Assembly: GCA_964610505.1 (NCBI GenBank)
Contig: CAZSXU010000061.1
Coordinates: 1-5,361, forward strand
Direction: 5' to 3'
Length of the DNA stretch: 5,361 bases
From: CAZSXU01 sp964610505
GTDB taxonomy: Bacteria > Arandabacterota > Arandabacteria > JAGLYR01
Shown here: positions 5,358 to 5,361 of the stretch, in pieces
Layout: every line of letters begins with the position of its first letter
Numbering within the stretch: the first letter of the stretch is position 1
Program-made: the position numbers and the translations under genes
Notes under the pieces: generated by a model
Database searches by the model: none
What the model was told of the DNA's origin: nothing
The model's input: the letters and a program-made list of their open reading frames with translations, nothing else

Positions 5358-5361
5358 GCTG

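Larger units (their letters stand above)
5028..5359. repeat. Composite palindromic repeat region bounded by GCCACAGAT inverted repeats
   Basis: GCCACAGAT (5028-5036) and ATCTGTGGC (5351-5359) are perfect 9-bp inverted repeats enclosing about 330 bases with no supportable gene. Inside are CCRCAGATT words on the plus strand at the left, tandem ATCTGTG words at the right, and four strong hairpins between. Similar degenerate words built on 'CACAGATTACACGGATT' are, to my recollection, dispersed in many bacterial genomes. It may be a foldback/MITE-like element, a cluster of REP-like units or a structured non-coding RNA. The right edge may continue beyond the window. No transposase is present. Confidence 0.55.

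Overview
The window is a GC-rich bacterial chromosomal segment with three well-supported protein genes and two repeat-rich edges. The source looks like a member of the Fibrobacteres-Chlorobi-Bacteroidetes side of the tree, for example an Eisenbacteriota-, Krumholzibacteriota- or Latescibacterota-type lineage. This placement is inferred from one feature: a secreted protease ending in the NYPNPFNP-type FlgD-like/type IX sorting domain, in a genome with high-GC codon use that is unlike classical Bacteroidetes. No taxonomic marker gene is present.

Layout from left to right. Bases 1-82 lie downstream of the first gene and hold a perfect 14-bp-stem hairpin at the extreme edge. Bases 83-2362 (minus strand) encode a complete gingipain-type (peptidase family C25) cysteine protease with signal peptide, propeptide, catalytic domain, Ig-like domain and C-terminal sorting domain. 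Bases 2363-2567 are a divergent intergenic region with a palindromic -10 element, a 5'-leader hairpin and a candidate promoter for the next gene. Bases 2568-4205 (plus strand) encode glutamine-dependent NAD+ synthetase (nadE). It converges on an OmpR/PhoB-type response regulator at 4261-4974 (minus strand), which has no sensor kinase beside it in the window.

Bases 4975-5361 hold no gene I can support, but they are the most unusual part of the window. They contain three CCRCAGATT words spaced exactly 35 bp apart, an inverted array of three 9-bp ATCTGTG-type repeats at the right end, a perfect 9-bp inverted repeat (GCCACAGAT/ATCTGTGGC) bounding the whole, and at least four strong hairpins between them. 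One hairpin is set precisely between two near-identical 10-bp direct copies. The block reads as a composite palindromic repeat element or a structured RNA, and its left edge overlaps the putative promoter of the response regulator.

The three genes do not form a pathway. The protease is a secreted hydrolase, nadE is central cofactor housekeeping, and the regulator is a probably autoregulated transcription factor with unknown targets. Each appears to be its own transcription unit: the first two are divergent and the last two convergent.
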